64,000 nt of DNA from JAZNQL01 sp045531205 (GCA_045531205.1 JAZSDN010000002.1:1-64000), one strand, 5' to 3'; shown: positions 1 to 8,970, numbered from the stretch's first letter. Numbers and translations are program-made. Notes: a model not told the origin generated them from the letters alone.

Positions 1-2178
1 GTCGCAATAATAAGCCGCACCGTTCCAAGTGCCACCCGTCCAATTTCGGTTAGGAATAAATGTTGTGCAAAAATCGGTGTTATTTACTGTGCTTGTATCG
101 GGGTCATAGTCACTCCAAAGCAACATCCAACCGTGTTCACACTGTGAAAGTTTCTTTGAAGGTGTAACGGTATGGTCTGCCGTCATATATCTTGTACCCG
201 TCCACAGAGGTTTGCGTTTAGCGTCGTGAATTGTTTTCCAGCCCTTATAGGTGTTAGCTCCTGCTAAATAGTTTGAATAAATTGAACCGTCAGCAGCAAA
301 CGCATAAATCCAACCGATTGTTGTTGATGTCTTATGAACAAAGTATCTGTAACTTTCAGCAGTTTCGGGGTTTCCTGCTGTTCCTGCAATAGCGTAAATG
401 GTATGGAAGCCCTGCGCCATATTGGAAATTTCGGTCAATACATTTTTGCCTGAACCCGAACCATAAGAAAATTCAACGCCGCCCTCAACATTTGTAAACA
501 ACAAATCCTTTGAGATATAAGCGGAATCGTGATTATGATTTGAAGCCGCCTTACCTGCAAGAGCCGAATTGATAACCTTATTTTGTACGGGATTGGTGCT
601 TGTTGAATTAAGTGCAGTATCAACGGTTATTGCATTTGCACCCGCTGAAATACCGTCAAGCTTTGATTTATCTGCCGCACTCATAAGACCTGCCGCACTC
701 GTTGTTGCATTGCCGTATGTTGTATTGGTGTCCTGTGCGGGAATGCCAAGAGCGGTAATATCAGACTTTGTAACCGCCGTTGCTCCGCTTACGTGACCTG
801 TTGAATCTACTGTTACTTTATACAAGCCCGATGTTTTAGCGGTATAGGCGGGGTGTGTATAAGCATTAGCTCCCGCTGCGATACCTGCAAGCTTGTTCTT
901 TTCAGCCGTTGTATAATCATTGGTTGAAAGACCTTTGCCACTTACTTTATCAACCTTGTCGTTAAGTGCCACAGAAAGCCCTGTAACCTCGCTTTGTGCG
1001 TGGGTATGACTTGTATTGGCTTTGCCTGAAAGTGCGGTTGCAAGTCCGTTAATGTCGCTCTGTGCGTGAGTATGAGCGGTATTCGCCTTTTCTGCCAACT
1101 CTGTTTCGATTGCTTCAACATCTGTTGCATTCGCATAATTGGAATGGGTGTGACTTGTTGCCGCATATTCAGAGTGAGTATGATTTGTAGCAGCTTTTCC
1201 GTCAACGGCTGTTTGCAGAGCTTCAACCTCTGTTGCACTTGCATAATTGCTGTGGCTATGTGTAGCCGTTGCAAAGTCGGCAGCGTGTTTGCCGTCTACT
1301 GTATCAGCGTTACCACCGCTTGCAGGAAGCGTGGTAGGAATTGCGGGTTTGTCGCTCAAATCATCATAACTGCCCGATGTTGCAACATTGGCAAGTCCTG
1401 TAACCATACTTGCAGGGTGACTTTCGGGGTGAGTATACTGTTCGGGAATTGTCGGCTTATTTGACAAGTCGTTATAATCTCCGCTTGTAGCAACATTTGA
1501 AAGACCCGTAATCATATCAGTAGAATGAGTTGCAGGGTGAGTATAGTTGTTTGCTCCTGTTTCAATATCATTGAGCTTTGCTTTGTCTGCATAACTCATT
1601 AAACCGCTTGCTGTTTCTGTCGCAACATCGTGTGTATGGTCTGCATTAGACTTACCGCCCAAAGCTGTGTTCATAGCTTCGGTTGTTGCATATTCAGCGT
1701 GAGTGTGTGAAGCGTCAGCCTTGCCGCTCATTCCTGCTGTATAGGTTTCGTTTGTAACAAGGTCTGTATGAGTATGACCCGTAGCCGCATATTCTGTATG
1801 GGTATGACCCACCGCCGAATAAGCTGAATCGTGGTTATGGTCTGTCGTTGCATAACCTGTGTGAGCGTGGTCTGCCGTTGCATATTCAGTATGTGTATGG
1901 TTTTCGTCTGCCTTGCCCTCAATAGCTTCGTCCATAGCGTCAAGCTTTTCTTCAAGCTTTACATTTGTTTGTTTGTACTGAACATAACTTGTATCACAAA
2001 CCCACTCATTAGGTTCATCAAAACTGCCCGTGATAGGATTGTAATACTTGCCCGTAAGATTACCTGCGTTATACTGTTCTGCCGTAATAGCAATATAACC
2101 GTCTGCGGTCATTTCGGTAGGCAGAGCATAAACGCCTGTTACCTTATAATTGCTGTCAATATAAGCATAATAATACAT
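1..2178 (-). CDS. Tail fibre protein with His-rich repeats (C-terminus beyond window)
   Basis: The frame is open from the ATG at 2178 down to base 1, so at least 726 residues are present and the C-terminus lies outside the window. The N-terminus (MYYYAYIDSNYKVTGVY) resembles the short leaders of other phage fibre genes. The body is many degenerate repeats of the type HTHxEYA or HxHxxxY, alternating with LMSAADKSKLDGI-type segments, as in trimeric, metal-binding fibre shafts. Residues near the window edge (WTGGTWNGAAYYCD) look like the start of a receptor-binding head. The start overlaps the stop of a 21-codon ORF (TAATG), with a good RBS inside that ORF. Role as host-recognition fibre is inferred from repeats and from its place next to the baseplate genes. 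Confidence 0.85.
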   Translation of the reverse strand, partial: MYYYAYIDSNYKVTGVYALPTEMTADGYIAITAEQYNAGNLTGKYYNPITGSFDEPNEWVCDTSYVQYKQTNVKLEEKLDAMDEAIEGKADENHTHTEYATADHAHTGYATTDHNHDSAYSAVGHTHTEYAATGHTHTDLVTNETYTAGMSGKADASHTHAEYATTEAMNTALGGKSNADHTHDVATETASGLMSYADKAKLNDIETGANNYTHPATHSTDMITGLSNVATSGDYNDLSNKPTIPEQYTHPESHPASMVTGLANVATSGSYDDLSDKPAIPTTLPASGGNADTVDGKHAADFATATHSHSNYASATEVEALQTAVDGKAATNHTHSEYAATSHTHSNYANATDVEAIETELAEKANTAHTHAQSDINGLATALSGKANTSHTHAQSEVTGLSVALNDKVDKVSGKGLSTNDYTTAEKNKLAGIAAGANAYTHPAYTAKTSGLYKVTVDSTGHVSGATAVTKSDITALGIPAQDTNTTYGNATTSAAGLMSAADKSKLDGISAGANAITVDTALNSTSTNPVQNKVINSALAGKAASNHNHDSAYISKDLLFTNVEGGVEFSYGSGSGKNVLTEISNMAQGFHTIYAIAGTAGNPETAESYRYFVHKTSTTIGWIYAFAADGSIYSNYLAGANTYKGWKTIHDAKRKPLWTGTRYMTADHTVTPSKKLSQCEHGWMLLWSDYDPDTSTVNNTDFCTTFIPNRNWTGGTWNGAAYYCD
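658..790. repeat. 133-bp near-identical repeat, copy 1
   Basis: Inside the first fibre gene; matches 3484-3616 with two mismatches by eye, same orientation and reading frame. It encodes a segment including TTYGNATTSAAGLMSAADKS, so both fibre shafts share it. Confidence 0.9.
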
Positions 2179-2243
2179 TAGTCAACACTCCTTTCTGTGG
2201 GGGGATTTTGGCGTTCTGCGAATGATTGTTTGATTGTTTTCAT
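2178..2243 (-). CDS. 21-residue leader ORF coupled to the tail fibre gene
   Basis: ATG at 2243 follows an AAGGAGG site at 9 nt spacing. It encodes 21 residues (MKTIKQSFAERQNPPTERSV and one more) and stops in TAATG, overlapping the fibre start. It lies just after the hairpin at 2268-2297. Most likely it ensures translation of the fibre RBS by coupling; an independent function is not evident. Confidence 0.45.
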   Translation of the reverse strand: MKTIKQSFAERQNPPTERSVD

Positions 2244-2267
2244 AACTGAAAACCTCCTTAAAAATAT

Positions 2268-2297
2268 TTACAAAAAGCACACCCGTTAAGGTGTGCT
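2268..2297 (-). terminator. Intrinsic terminator between two fibre genes
   Basis: On the minus strand an 8-bp perfect stem AGCACACC/GGTGTGCT with loop TTAACG is followed by TTTTTG. It lies between the stop of the 611-residue fibre gene and the next fibre gene, so it can reduce read-through into the last fibre gene. Confidence 0.7.
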
Positions 2298-2307
2298 CAA
2301 TGTTTAA

Positions 2308-4143
2308 TTATTTTATAGTCACTTCAATGTGCGAATCGTCAATGCGTTTCATTACACGGTAGCCACTTTCTGCCGCTGTTGCTATGCCGTCTGTGGAAGG
2401 TTTACAATAGCCGTTCACTTGACAAGTTCCGTCGTCTACAACAATGACTTGACCGACCAAGCCAACGGGCGACCATTCTTTTCTAAATTCACGGCTGATA
2501 TATTCCTGTTCGGGGTTATAATCGGGATTTATAACATATCTCGTTACCTTGTGAGCAGGTATAACCTCTCCTGTTTCTTCGTTTGTACTTTCAGGGATTT
2601 CAACTTCTTCTGTAAGCCATTCACCGAATACATCTTTAAGGTATTGACCTTGCCAACATTCACTTGCAGCATTTCCGATAAATCCACCTCGAACAGATAT
2701 TACACCCAATATATAATCATCGTTGCTATTGGCAAGTTTGATATATTCACCTTCAAGTGTAACAATTCTTCCTCGTCTATCCTCGTTGTTCGGGTTTCCG
2801 TCAAGCCATTCATAGTATTCAGGGAAGTCAGCACCACTTGTTAGAAAAGCTTTCAAACCTCTTGTTTGTCCGTCTGCGGTTGTTCTTAAAGCGTTACTTC
2901 TACCCGTAGTATCATTTGTTCCGTTGCCAATAATAAAAATGCTGTGATTTGATGATTGAGAACCTACACTTACATCACCATAATCTGCATAATTGTTCAT
3001 CTGTCCGCAAACAAATTGATAGCCATTAGCTACTGTTTTTTCACCAAAAGCTGTTGAAACTGTTCCTTTAGCTTCACACATATAGCCGTGAGCAAAAGAG
3101 GTATTGCCGCTTGCAATTGCACCATTACCGCCTGCGTGAGCACCCATATCGCCGCTTGCGGTTGTATGTCCACCTTCAGCGTGAGCAGCACTGCCGCTTG
3201 CGGTTGTGCGAGTTCCTTCTGCGTGGGCGGTTTCGCCACTTGCTGTTGTATATCCTCCCTCTGAATGAGCACTGTTGCCGCTTGCGGTTGTTTCATATCC
3301 TTCTGAGTGCGAGTTACTTCCTTCTGCGTTTGTGGCGTATCCCTCAGCGTGAGCATAAGCGGAGCTTGCAGTATTTTCGGTAGTGCCGTTAGTTCTAACA
3401 AAATCGCTCAAACCACTAATATCGGTGGTAGAATGGCTGTGACTTGAATTAGCCTTACCTGCAAGAGCCGTGTCAATTCCATTAAGCTTTGATTTATCTG
3501 CCGCACTCATAAGACCTGCCGCACTCGTTGTTGCATTGCCGTATGTTGTATTGGTGTCTTGTGCAGGAATGCCAAGAGCGGTAATATCAGACTTTGTAAC
3601 CGCCGTTGCTCCGCTTATATGACCCGTGCTGTCAACTGTGACCTTATAAAGACCCGATGTTTTTGCGGTATATGCAGGGTGTGTATACTTATTCGCACCT
3701 GTCGCAATGCCGTCAAGTTTTGACCTGTCGGAAGCACTCATAAATCCTGCCGCTGTTGTTGTTGCTGTTGCGTGAGTATGTGAAGCAGCCGCTTTTCCGT
3801 CAACTTCACTTTTCAATACTCTACCTTGATTTGCGGAAAGTGCAGAGTTCGTTAATGTGCTTGTAAGATTATCGACAACCTGAACACCTTCGGGAAGTTC
3901 CGCACCCGTTACAAAACCGCTATCGTTTGTCAGTTCGCTTGTTTTTGTAGGGATATTTGATTCAACGGTGTTTATAGCTTTTTGCAGCTCTGTTTGACCT
4001 TTCATAAATTTTCGGAAAAACCAATTAAATACACCCGCAGGCGGTTTATATCCTCCTGTAAAGCCGCTTGCTTTAAGCTGGTCACTCGGCTCTGTACCGT
4101 CATTGCTGCCCCAATCAAAATTAAATATATTTTTGAAATCCAT
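2308..4143 (-). CDS. Tail fibre / neck-appendage-like protein with YadA-like repeats and Peptidase_G2 chaperone domain
   Basis: 611 residues. The N-terminus (DFKNIFNFDWG...GGYKPPAGVFNWFFRK) is a virion-attachment segment common in Gram-positive phage fibres. Residues about 110-240 carry H-x-H and LMSAADKSKL repeats shared with the neighbouring fibre. Residues about 255-360 contain about seven copies of a 14-residue AHAEG-x-TTASG repeat, which resembles YadA-type trimeric left-handed beta-roll heads. The last about 170 residues (from EYYEWLDGNPNNEDRRGRIV) resemble the Peptidase_G2 intramolecular chaperone family, which trimerises the fibre and is then self-cleaved. Autocleavage is known for the family; the exact site here is not assigned. 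Start has AAGGAGG upstream. Confidence 0.85.
   Translation of the reverse strand: MDFKNIFNFDWGSNDGTEPSDQLKASGFTGGYKPPAGVFNWFFRKFMKGQTELQKAINTVESNIPTKTSELTNDSGFVTGAELPEGVQVVDNLTSTLTNSALSANQGRVLKSEVDGKAAASHTHATATTTAAGFMSASDRSKLDGIATGANKYTHPAYTAKTSGLYKVTVDSTGHISGATAVTKSDITALGIPAQDTNTTYGNATTSAAGLMSAADKSKLNGIDTALAGKANSSHSHSTTDISGLSDFVRTNGTTENTASSAYAHAEGYATNAEGSNSHSEGYETTASGNSAHSEGGYTTASGETAHAEGTRTTASGSAAHAEGGHTTASGDMGAHAGGNGAIASGNTSFAHGYMCEAKGTVSTAFGEKTVANGYQFVCGQMNNYADYGDVSVGSQSSNHSIFIIGNGTNDTTGRSNALRTTADGQTRGLKAFLTSGADFPEYYEWLDGNPNNEDRRGRIVTLEGEYIKLANSNDDYILGVISVRGGFIGNAASECWQGQYLKDVFGEWLTEEVEIPESTNEETGEVIPAHKVTRYVINPDYNPEQEYISREFRKEWSPVGLVGQVIVVDDGTCQVNGYCKPSTDGIATAAESGYRVMKRIDDSHIEVTIK
3484..3616. 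repeat. 133-bp near-identical repeat, copy 2
   Basis: Inside the second fibre gene; direct repeat of 658-790 about 2.8 kb away. It is long enough for homologous exchange between the two fibre genes. Confidence 0.9.
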
Positions 4144-4154
4144 ATTTGACCTCC

Positions 4155-4799
4155 TTAATCAATCGGTAAGACTTCTTCGTTACTGTCACTACCCGTTGCA
4201 CCAAAATAGCCGCCCACATCAGCCACACCCGCATTTTCTTCAAATGCAAATCCTGCCGCTTCGTCATATTCACCCTCATTTTCGGCAAAAGAAAAAGTAC
4301 CTTCTAAAAGGTACTCATCTAATCGTATTCCTATCGGCAAGAGCGACCTTATGATTTGGTGAGCCTGACTTGAAGAAAGCCCCGCCTTGTTGATAATTGT
4401 TATCGGAACGGATAGTGTCTTAATCGTACAAGGCTTTTCCGCTTCTTCGACGATAATATCAGACGGGTTACAACTGAATGTTTCACATACTGATTTAATA
4501 ATGCTGTTATAGCTGCCATTTGACAAAGTACGCATTATTTTAGCTTTAAGCATAATTAAATATTGTGCGTCTGTTGCTTTTCCTCGTTTTTGACCTAATC
4601 TATCGCCGTACAAATCAAGAGTTTTACCCGTTGCTTTGTCAAGTGATAATATAGTGTCAACATCGTTTAAATCGCTTCGCAAATTTAATTTTGACAACCG
4701 CCCAATTTCAAGAATCTTATAGTTATTGCTGTTTGGCGTTTTTTGGTATACATCGGGCAAGTTTTTTGCGTGATTTTCTGCATTGTAATGTTTCATCAA
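4155..4799 (-). CDS. YmfQ/DUF2313-like tail protein
   Basis: 214 residues. It begins MMKHYNAENHAKNLPDVYQK and contains the DRLGQKRGKATDAQYLIMLK segment typical of YmfQ/XkdT-neighbour proteins that follow baseplate J in contractile-tail phages. These proteins sit at the baseplate edge and help attach fibres. The ATG overlaps the stop of gpJ by 4 nt, so translation is probably coupled. The acidic C-terminus (SFAENEGEYDEAAG) may contact the fibre encoded next. Confidence 0.75.
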   Translation of the reverse strand: MMKHYNAENHAKNLPDVYQKTPNSNNYKILEIGRLSKLNLRSDLNDVDTILSLDKATGKTLDLYGDRLGQKRGKATDAQYLIMLKAKIMRTLSNGSYNSIIKSVCETFSCNPSDIIVEEAEKPCTIKTLSVPITIINKAGLSSSQAHQIIRSLLPIGIRLDEYLLEGTFSFAENEGEYDEAAGFAFEENAGVADVGGYFGATGSDSNEEVLPID

Positions 4800-5944
4800 A
4801 TCACCTCAATAGTCACCTGCTTGCAAATGCAGTTTTCATAATTGTTAGCCATTATGTTTGAGGTAGTCCAAGTGTTACCGTCTGTTGATAATTTAAGTGT
4901 AGTTACTTCCTCAACACCTGCTACTTTGTGTATTTCGCCATATAGAGCAGATAAAATTACTGAACCACCAACACCCAAACTTTCAACATAATCTGTTATA
5001 TTATTCTTTATTTCTTCTATACCGCTGTCACCTTCAAATTGAGTGCTTACATTCACTTGAATATTGACATAAACATCAATAATTGCAGTATGCGAAAAAT
5101 AAACTGTGTACGGGTTTCCTGCTGCGTCCGTTATTTCTTGACCAACACTACCTGTTGTTTTAATGCCTATCGGCTTTTTCTCAAAAATAGCTTCCGCAAT
5201 CTGTTGATGATAGTTTTCACCGCCCTGTACATAACATTCAAAACTATGCGGAGGTCTGCCACTTACGGTTTCGTCCGATTCGTTAGCAATAACACCTACA
5301 CTCTCAACTGTTGGAATTCGCATAACTGCGGCTATAATTGACGGTTCATTGCAAGCTCCCAATCCGTTTCTTGCGGTTTCAAACCTTTTTCTTAAAGCGT
5401 AATCGCTTTCGGTTTCCTCACCTTTATAAACAAGCTCAACCGATACAATTTCTTCAACATTTGCAGCAGGATTAATTATCTGTGTAATATCCTGCGGAGC
5501 AACATTGCCGATTTCGCCGTTTTCTGTGCAGTCAACTTCCAAAATCGCCGTATCGCCTGAAACAACCACATCATTATTGTTGTAATAGGTTATTCCGCTT
5601 TCTGTACCAACCAAAAAGCCCAATGGAACGGTTGTACCGTCTGTGCCTTTTACAGTAACCTTAAATCGTGCGGCTGTTGCGGGATTTCTGCTTATACCTG
5701 CAAAAACACAAAGTCTATCAAGACTTACACCCATTGCCGTGTTAGGAAAAATTGAGTAATATACAAGTTCTATTTCCTCACTCAAAAGAGCTTCATCATA
5801 GGCGTTTATGCGAATAAATTTACCAAGCGGCGTGTTTTCTTCTGTGTTTATATCCTCACCGAACAAATTCTTTGCCATTTGAATTTTTTCGGTTAGAATT
5901 TCATCGTAAGTGCGGCGTTTATAGCCCGTTTCACTTATTGCCAC
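4796..5944 (-). CDS. Baseplate J-like protein (baseplate wedge)
   Basis: 382 residues from a GTG start. The order is a helical N-terminus (RTYDEILTEKIQMAKNLFG), then GVSLDRLCVFAGISRNPATAA, a long beta-rich middle, and a C-terminus with EEVTTLKLSTDG. This is the baseplate J family (Mu gp47, P2 gpJ), which forms wedge arms around the hub. Its start overlaps a 57-codon gene by 10 nt and its stop overlaps YmfQ, consistent with a baseplate operon. The N-terminal signature and neighbourhood make the call strong. Confidence 0.9.
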   Translation of the reverse strand: MAISETGYKRRTYDEILTEKIQMAKNLFGEDINTEENTPLGKFIRINAYDEALLSEEIELVYYSIFPNTAMGVSLDRLCVFAGISRNPATAARFKVTVKGTDGTTVPLGFLVGTESGITYYNNNDVVVSGDTAILEVDCTENGEIGNVAPQDITQIINPAANVEEIVSVELVYKGEETESDYALRKRFETARNGLGACNEPSIIAAVMRIPTVESVGVIANESDETVSGRPPHSFECYVQGGENYHQQIAEAIFEKKPIGIKTTGSVGQEITDAAGNPYTVYFSHTAIIDVYVNIQVNVSTQFEGDSGIEEIKNNITDYVESLGVGGSVILSALYGEIHKVAGVEEVTTLKLSTDGNTWTTSNIMANNYENCICKQVTIEVI

Positions 5945-6108
5945 GAATTATTCACCTCTACTTTCTCACCGTCCGAATTGTGCGCTGTGAAAGTGACGGT
6001 TAAATTTCTTTTATTTATTTCACAGGAAATTTCATCAATCACAAAAGAGCTGTCAACTTGTAACAGCCCTTGTTGTACTTCGTTTTTTACAATGTCGTCC
6101 AAAAACAT
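5935..6108 (-). CDS. 57-residue protein, probable C-terminal half of a gp25/XkdS-like wedge protein
   Basis: Reads MFLDDIVKNEVQQGLLQVDS then FVIDEISCEINKRNLTVTF and ends in NNSWQ. The helix plus paired beta-strands (xxVxxxxxxxxLTVTFTAHNxDGEKVEV) is the pattern seen in the second half of gp25/DUF2634 proteins. The ATG overlaps the upstream stop as TGATG, with no RBS of its own, so it depends on reinitiation after the 92-residue ORF. Together the two ORFs give 149 residues, the usual length for a single XkdS-like protein. It overlaps the gpJ start by 10 nt. Confidence 0.7.
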   Translation of the reverse strand: MFLDDIVKNEVQQGLLQVDSSFVIDEISCEINKRNLTVTFTAHNSDGEKVEVNNSWQ

Positions 6109-6386
6109 CAAATAACACCGTCCAATCGTTTAGCAAGCAATTCATTGATTGTGCTATTGTCAGCCGCAGCCGTTCCGCTACCTGTCTTTTTATCCTGCTG
6201 TGAATCAGTATGTTTACCCAAAATATTGCTAAATGTTATTCCCTCGTCGGGATTTAACCACCATTCACCTTTGTTTGTGTTCAACACTGTTTCAACTGTT
6301 TGTCGCAGTAAATCACCGCCCGATGTCATTTGAATTTCACCGTTTTCAATAACAACATCACCATTGTTAAGTTTAAATCCTTGCAT
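6108..6386 (-). CDS. gp25/DUF2634 (XkdS)-like baseplate protein, N-terminal half
   Basis: 92 residues. The middle (DLLRQTVETVLNTNKGEWWL, then NPDEGI) is the recognisable core of gp25/GPW-type wedge proteins, where the family normally continues for another 50-60 residues. Here the frame stops at TGA and the remainder seems to be in the -1 frame as a separate ORF. RBS AAGGAGG lies upstream. It is part of the wedge with gpJ. Confidence 0.75.
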   Translation of the reverse strand: MQGFKLNNGDVVIENGEIQMTSGGDLLRQTVETVLNTNKGEWWLNPDEGITFSNILGKHTDSQQDKKTGSGTAAADNSTINELLAKRLDGVI

Positions 6387-6398
6387 AGTGTTACCTCC

Positions 6399-6860
6399 TT
6401 AAATAACACCTACTATAATGCAATCGCTTATAGAATGGTGTCCGATTGACGGAGTAGTATTTTTTCCGTTTCGTGCTTCCGTAATATCTCGGTCAGCACA
6501 AACGCAAAAAACAATATCGCCAGCTTTTAAGGGTGATTTAACAAGTATCTTTTCTGTTTTTTTGGTAATATTCGGTGAAACAGAGGTTACATATCCGTCC
6601 GATTTAGAGGTGCTAATTGATACGCTTGATACATATTCAATCGTCTTTTCGGTTAGTTTGTATTGAGCAGAATAAATTATTGGAACATCAGGAATTGGTG
6701 CTTTCGCTTTTGCCGTTTCTCCAATTTGTTTTATCATTCCCAAAGGTTGTATTTTTGCGGTAGCTCCACTAACAGATAAAATCTTTGCAAGAAAAGCAAC
6801 ATTTAAGTCTAATAACTTCTTCTCTATTGCATTATCTATATAAGTTGCACCACTACTCAT
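6399..6860 (-). CDS. Gp138-like baseplate spike / OB-fold protein
   Basis: 153 residues. The N-terminal helix is followed by an OB-like beta domain (VAFLAKILSVSGATAKIQPL, then PIPDVPIIYS) and the tail KAGDIVFCVCADRDITEARN ... SIGHHSISDCII. This is the pattern of the Gp138 N-terminal family, which caps the hub and forms the membrane-puncturing tip in contractile tails. Immediately downstream of the hub gene with an ATG/stop overlap. Confidence 0.75.
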   Translation of the reverse strand: MSSGATYIDNAIEKKLLDLNVAFLAKILSVSGATAKIQPLGMIKQIGETAKAKAPIPDVPIIYSAQYKLTEKTIEYVSSVSISTSKSDGYVTSVSPNITKKTEKILVKSPLKAGDIVFCVCADRDITEARNGKNTTPSIGHHSISDCIIVGVI

Positions 6861-7780
6861 TAAATCACCTCAAATTCTGTAACAGCTTCGTCAGGGTTAA
6901 ATCGGTGTTGACCGCTTCGTATGCGGTATGTTCCGTTTGCGGTCATAGATTTTATTTTAATAATGCCTGCCGTAGTCATTCTGTGTTGCAATAAGCATTG
7001 TCCGTTAAAGCCTTTTACAACTTCTTTGAAATCTTCGGCGGTCTGTTCTTCCTCAAATGCTTCGGGCGAACCAATTAACCCTGTTTCTTCTGAAAGAGTA
7101 AAATTTATATTGTCACCGTCTTTAATATAACGGGCATATATTTTGCCCTTGCTTACAAAAACGCTTATTCCGCAAACTTCGGCATATTTTTTGATGTTAT
7201 TCATCAAATCGCCGTCAACAGTTACCTTGTCTTTGTAAGTCCAATCACGCCTTACTTTAAATACTGCTATCGGGGTGTTTGTTCTTTTTAGCAAATCTTT
7301 TAAAATATAGCTTGCTTTTGTACCTTTGCTATATGAAATGCTCTCAACTGTTTTTGTTGACATATCATCAAGACATTTTATAGTTGTTATCTTATCTACA
7401 CCCTCATATTTCGTGTAGACTCTTTTAACAAAGCCGTTAAAAATAACGCCCGTGTCCCCTTTGTAACCTGCTTCAATAGATATTTTGGACTTGTTCTTGA
7501 ATTTTGATATTGTGCTGTCCGTTAAATTGAATATATTAATTTCAGCTTCATTAGCTTCCATATCATCATCAAACGGCACAACAAACTCAAAATCAAGTTC
7601 ATTTGATTTTATCGTCACATTACCGCAGATTACTTTTGCTTCACTACCAAAAACACCTTTTGGCAGGTTTATAAAATCCGATTTTGCAATATCGTGCAAT
7701 GCCTTTACAAAACGGCTTGCGTGTTTGTTTTGCTTGCCGTTCATTACAAATTGAGAATTATTCAATCTCATCACCGCCAT
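6860..7780 (-). CDS. Baseplate hub protein (gp27/late-control-D-like)
   Basis: 306 residues. The segment EANEAEINIFNLTDSTISKF followed by GYKGDTGVIFNGFVKRVYTK is characteristic of phage hub proteins, where a trimer joins the tube to the spike. The DYK-like middle (ASYILKDLLKRTNTPIAVFK) and ATAGIIKIKS-type C-terminus also fit. The gene is between the plug protein (22-nt overlap) and the spike protein. Confidence 0.75.
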   Translation of the reverse strand: MAVMRLNNSQFVMNGKQNKHASRFVKALHDIAKSDFINLPKGVFGSEAKVICGNVTIKSNELDFEFVVPFDDDMEANEAEINIFNLTDSTISKFKNKSKISIEAGYKGDTGVIFNGFVKRVYTKYEGVDKITTIKCLDDMSTKTVESISYSKGTKASYILKDLLKRTNTPIAVFKVRRDWTYKDKVTVDGDLMNNIKKYAEVCGISVFVSKGKIYARYIKDGDNINFTLSEETGLIGSPEAFEEEQTAEDFKEVVKGFNGQCLLQHRMTTAGIIKIKSMTANGTYRIRSGQHRFNPDEAVTEFEVI

Positions 7781-8087
7781 TATTAACTATCAAAAGCACC
7801 GTTTCAGAAAGATTATCAAAGGTTACTTCTGTTTCCTGTCCGCTTTCGTCCATTGGAACAATTTCAATAGCAGGGTATTTGTCAGGTTGAAATAAATCTC
7901 TAAAAAGCGGCACTCCGTAAATAATAGGCTCTATGCAAATTTCCTCACCGTCTTTGCTTAAAGTAACAGTAAATAAATTCGCTGTGTTGTTGTAGTCAAT
8001 TCGCAGACTAAACCATTCATCGGCAAGTAATATCTCAAAGGTATAGGGAATAATTTCTTTGTTTATGATTATTGTATCGTGTTTCAT
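7758..8087 (-). CDS. Phage baseplate plug protein (Pam3/Bcep781-type)
   Basis: 109 residues. The motif YTFEILLADEWFSLRIDYN and the later YGVPLFRDLFQPDKYPAIEI match the small baseplate plug family found in front of the hub in Pam3- and Bcep781-like contractile tails. These proteins close the tube channel at the baseplate. It lies between the LysM protein and the hub gene. Confidence 0.75.
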   Translation of the reverse strand: MKHDTIIINKEIIPYTFEILLADEWFSLRIDYNNTANLFTVTLSKDGEEICIEPIIYGVPLFRDLFQPDKYPAIEIVPMDESGQETEVTFDNLSETVLLIVNNGGDEIE

Positions 8088-8098
8088 AAATATCCCCC

Positions 8099-8950
8099 TT
8101 ACTTATAACCCATTAGAAGCTTGCTACCAATCTTCAAAGTTGTTGCGTCGCCCTTTCGTGAAAAACATTTAGGGTTATTATTAATAACCCATTGGCAGGA
8201 CTTGCCGTAACTTTTATATTTGTTATTCACCAAACTCCAAACGGTATCACCTTTTTTTACAGTATGGTAAACCGCTGTTCCCTTGCCGTTCTGCACTTGT
8301 TGAGTGCCGCCGTTAGTGGTTGCAGCCGTTCCGCTGTTGCCCGTTCCTTCAATGTTTGCTTTGTCAACCCAGCCGTAGACATTGCCTTTGTCAGTGCTAA
8401 TCAAATGATATTGATGTATTGAATAGCTTTTTGTGCTGATTTGTGTAATCTTACAAGTGCTACGCCCTCTTTTGGCTGCCGCTTTTTTTGCGTCAGAAGA
8501 TTTATATACATTGCCACCTTTAAAAACAACGATTGAGCCAACCTTTAATACAGGATTATTTTTTTTGTCTGTGGTTGTTGTTTTCGGTGGATTGTATGCG
8601 CTTTTGGCAATGCGTACTTCAACAAGCTCCATGTCAAAATTAGCACCGCCCCAAATTTTATAATCTTCATCGGTGTTAAAAGACCGAATTTGAAAATTTC
8701 CCATAACATTGCGTCCGCTGTAACTTATTAAAGAGCCGTTTGTTCGCAAATTTTCAATCTTTGAAATAATATCTTTTGCCGTCATTGACCCCGTAGCAAC
8801 AATGCTTCCATTCAATGAAATGGATTTAGGTTTATTCCTAATAGTTGCGGTTAAGGGCAAACCCTTTTCCGTAGGGTGTTCAGTTCCTTCTGTATCTCGG
8901 TTTATTGTTTCTTTTTCAACGAAAATCGGTATATTGTTTATAGTCGCCAT
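8099..8950 (-). CDS. Baseplate protein with C-terminal LysM domain
   Basis: 283 residues. Residues about 1-120 are an all-beta domain of the kind found in Dit/DUF6046-like baseplate proteins. The middle (GSIVVFKGGNVYKSSDAKKA to NVYGWVDKANIEG) looks SH3-like. The end has a LysM repeat (HTVKKGDTVWSLVNNKY ... TTLKIGSKLLMGYK) that would bind peptidoglycan or the hub. This arrangement between tape measure and hub is standard in Gram-positive contractile tails. ATG at 8950 with GAAAGTTGGTGA upstream. Confidence 0.8.
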   Translation of the reverse strand: MATINNIPIFVEKETINRDTEGTEHPTEKGLPLTATIRNKPKSISLNGSIVATGSMTAKDIISKIENLRTNGSLISYSGRNVMGNFQIRSFNTDEDYKIWGGANFDMELVEVRIAKSAYNPPKTTTTDKKNNPVLKVGSIVVFKGGNVYKSSDAKKAAAKRGRSTCKITQISTKSYSIHQYHLISTDKGNVYGWVDKANIEGTGNSGTAATTNGGTQQVQNGKGTAVYHTVKKGDTVWSLVNNKYKSYGKSCQWVINNNPKCFSRKGDATTLKIGSKLLMGYK

Positions 8951-8970
8951 AATTCACCAACTTTCAAGGA

